In this document: one piece after another, positions 63,876 to 64,000 of the stretch
Layout: each line of letters starts with the position of its first letter
How positions within the stretch are numbered: the first letter of the stretch is position 1
Source: Trichomonas vaginalis G3
Taxonomy: Eukaryota; Parabasalia; Trichomonadida; Trichomonadidae
Assembly (NCBI RefSeq): GCF_026262505.1
Contig: NC_067206.1
Coordinates: forward strand, 18,497,319 to 18,561,318
Reading direction: 5' to 3'
Length of the DNA: 64,000 nucleotides
Program-made: the position numbers and the translations under genes
Notes under the pieces: model-generated
Told to the model about the DNA's origin: nothing
The model's database searches: none
What the model saw: the letters and a program-made list of their open reading frames with translations, nothing else

Positions 63876-64000
63876 TGTTGTAAACAGAAATTCATCAAAA
63901 GTGACACCTCAGAAAAGCTAAAATATTGAATTTTTGGAACTTTTGATAGAGCACGTTTTTAAATATTAATTAAAGTAAATGTATATTTTGTAAAGATTCT
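63876..64000 (-). mobile_element. End of another rve family-2 element (runs off the window)
   Basis: Begins TGTTGTAAACAGAAATTCAT, then CAAAAGTGACACCTCAGAAAAGC, the exact inverse of the right end of the elements at 32253 and 61302. The element therefore enters the window edge right-end first and continues beyond it. Confidence 0.9.

Noticed and set aside
63665-63907. Mariner transposase C-terminus
   Set aside because: Only a short faint resemblance, with no catalytic motif or terminal repeats.

Overview
The window is AT-rich eukaryotic DNA built almost entirely from nested transposons. Two Polinton/Maverick copies carry pPolB, an rve integrase, a packaging ATPase, a capsid-type gene and a phage-tail-collar fibre. 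Together with the abundant MULEs and rve-type DDE transposons, and short gene spacing without visible introns, this points to a parabasalid: Trichomonas vaginalis or a close relative. That is inference from element content; no rRNA, intact tRNA or well-known host gene confirms it.

Layout. (1) 1-18141: Polinton copy 1, entering from the left edge and ending inside its capsid gene. A 3.2 kb non-autonomous MULE (7094-10299) sits in it with a 9-bp target duplication. (2) 18142-24979: two small unidentified genes (B, A; minus strand), invaded by a 2.0 kb rve transposon (18905-20904, 15-bp duplication) and by a 3.4 kb MULE (21155-24567) flanked by identical 90-bp direct repeats. (3) 24980-38200: a second rve transposon split by a 9.3 kb MULE (25707-35022). 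That MULE hosts a 1.26 kb rve-family derivative and a TA-flanked mariner-like element. A 0.78 kb stem-loop element and 39-bp tandem repeats follow. (4) 38200-57835: Polinton copy 2, nearly complete and inverted relative to copy 1, with a 530-bp hairpin-rich MULE-like MITE in an HNH gene. (5) 57842-64000: a GC-rich palindrome, a decayed helical host gene, a 2.4 kb rve transposon with an intact 353-aa transposase, a cluster of more than a dozen stem-loops, and the end of another element of the same rve family.

The two Polintons share gene order (ATPase, small proteins, tail fibre, integrase, variable slot, acidic protein, pPolB, HNH, capsid). They differ in the slot between integrase and acidic protein. 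Copy 1 holds a KilA-N gene and two unknowns between one family of inverted repeats. Copy 2 holds a PrimPol/SF3 helicase gene between unrelated inverted repeats. This cassette exchange, and arrays of long stem-loops shared by transposons with unrelated ends, are the most unusual signals. Both Polintons are broken fossils (about a dozen breaks each), although several genes still look whole. Identity between copies is high by eye, so insertion was probably recent.
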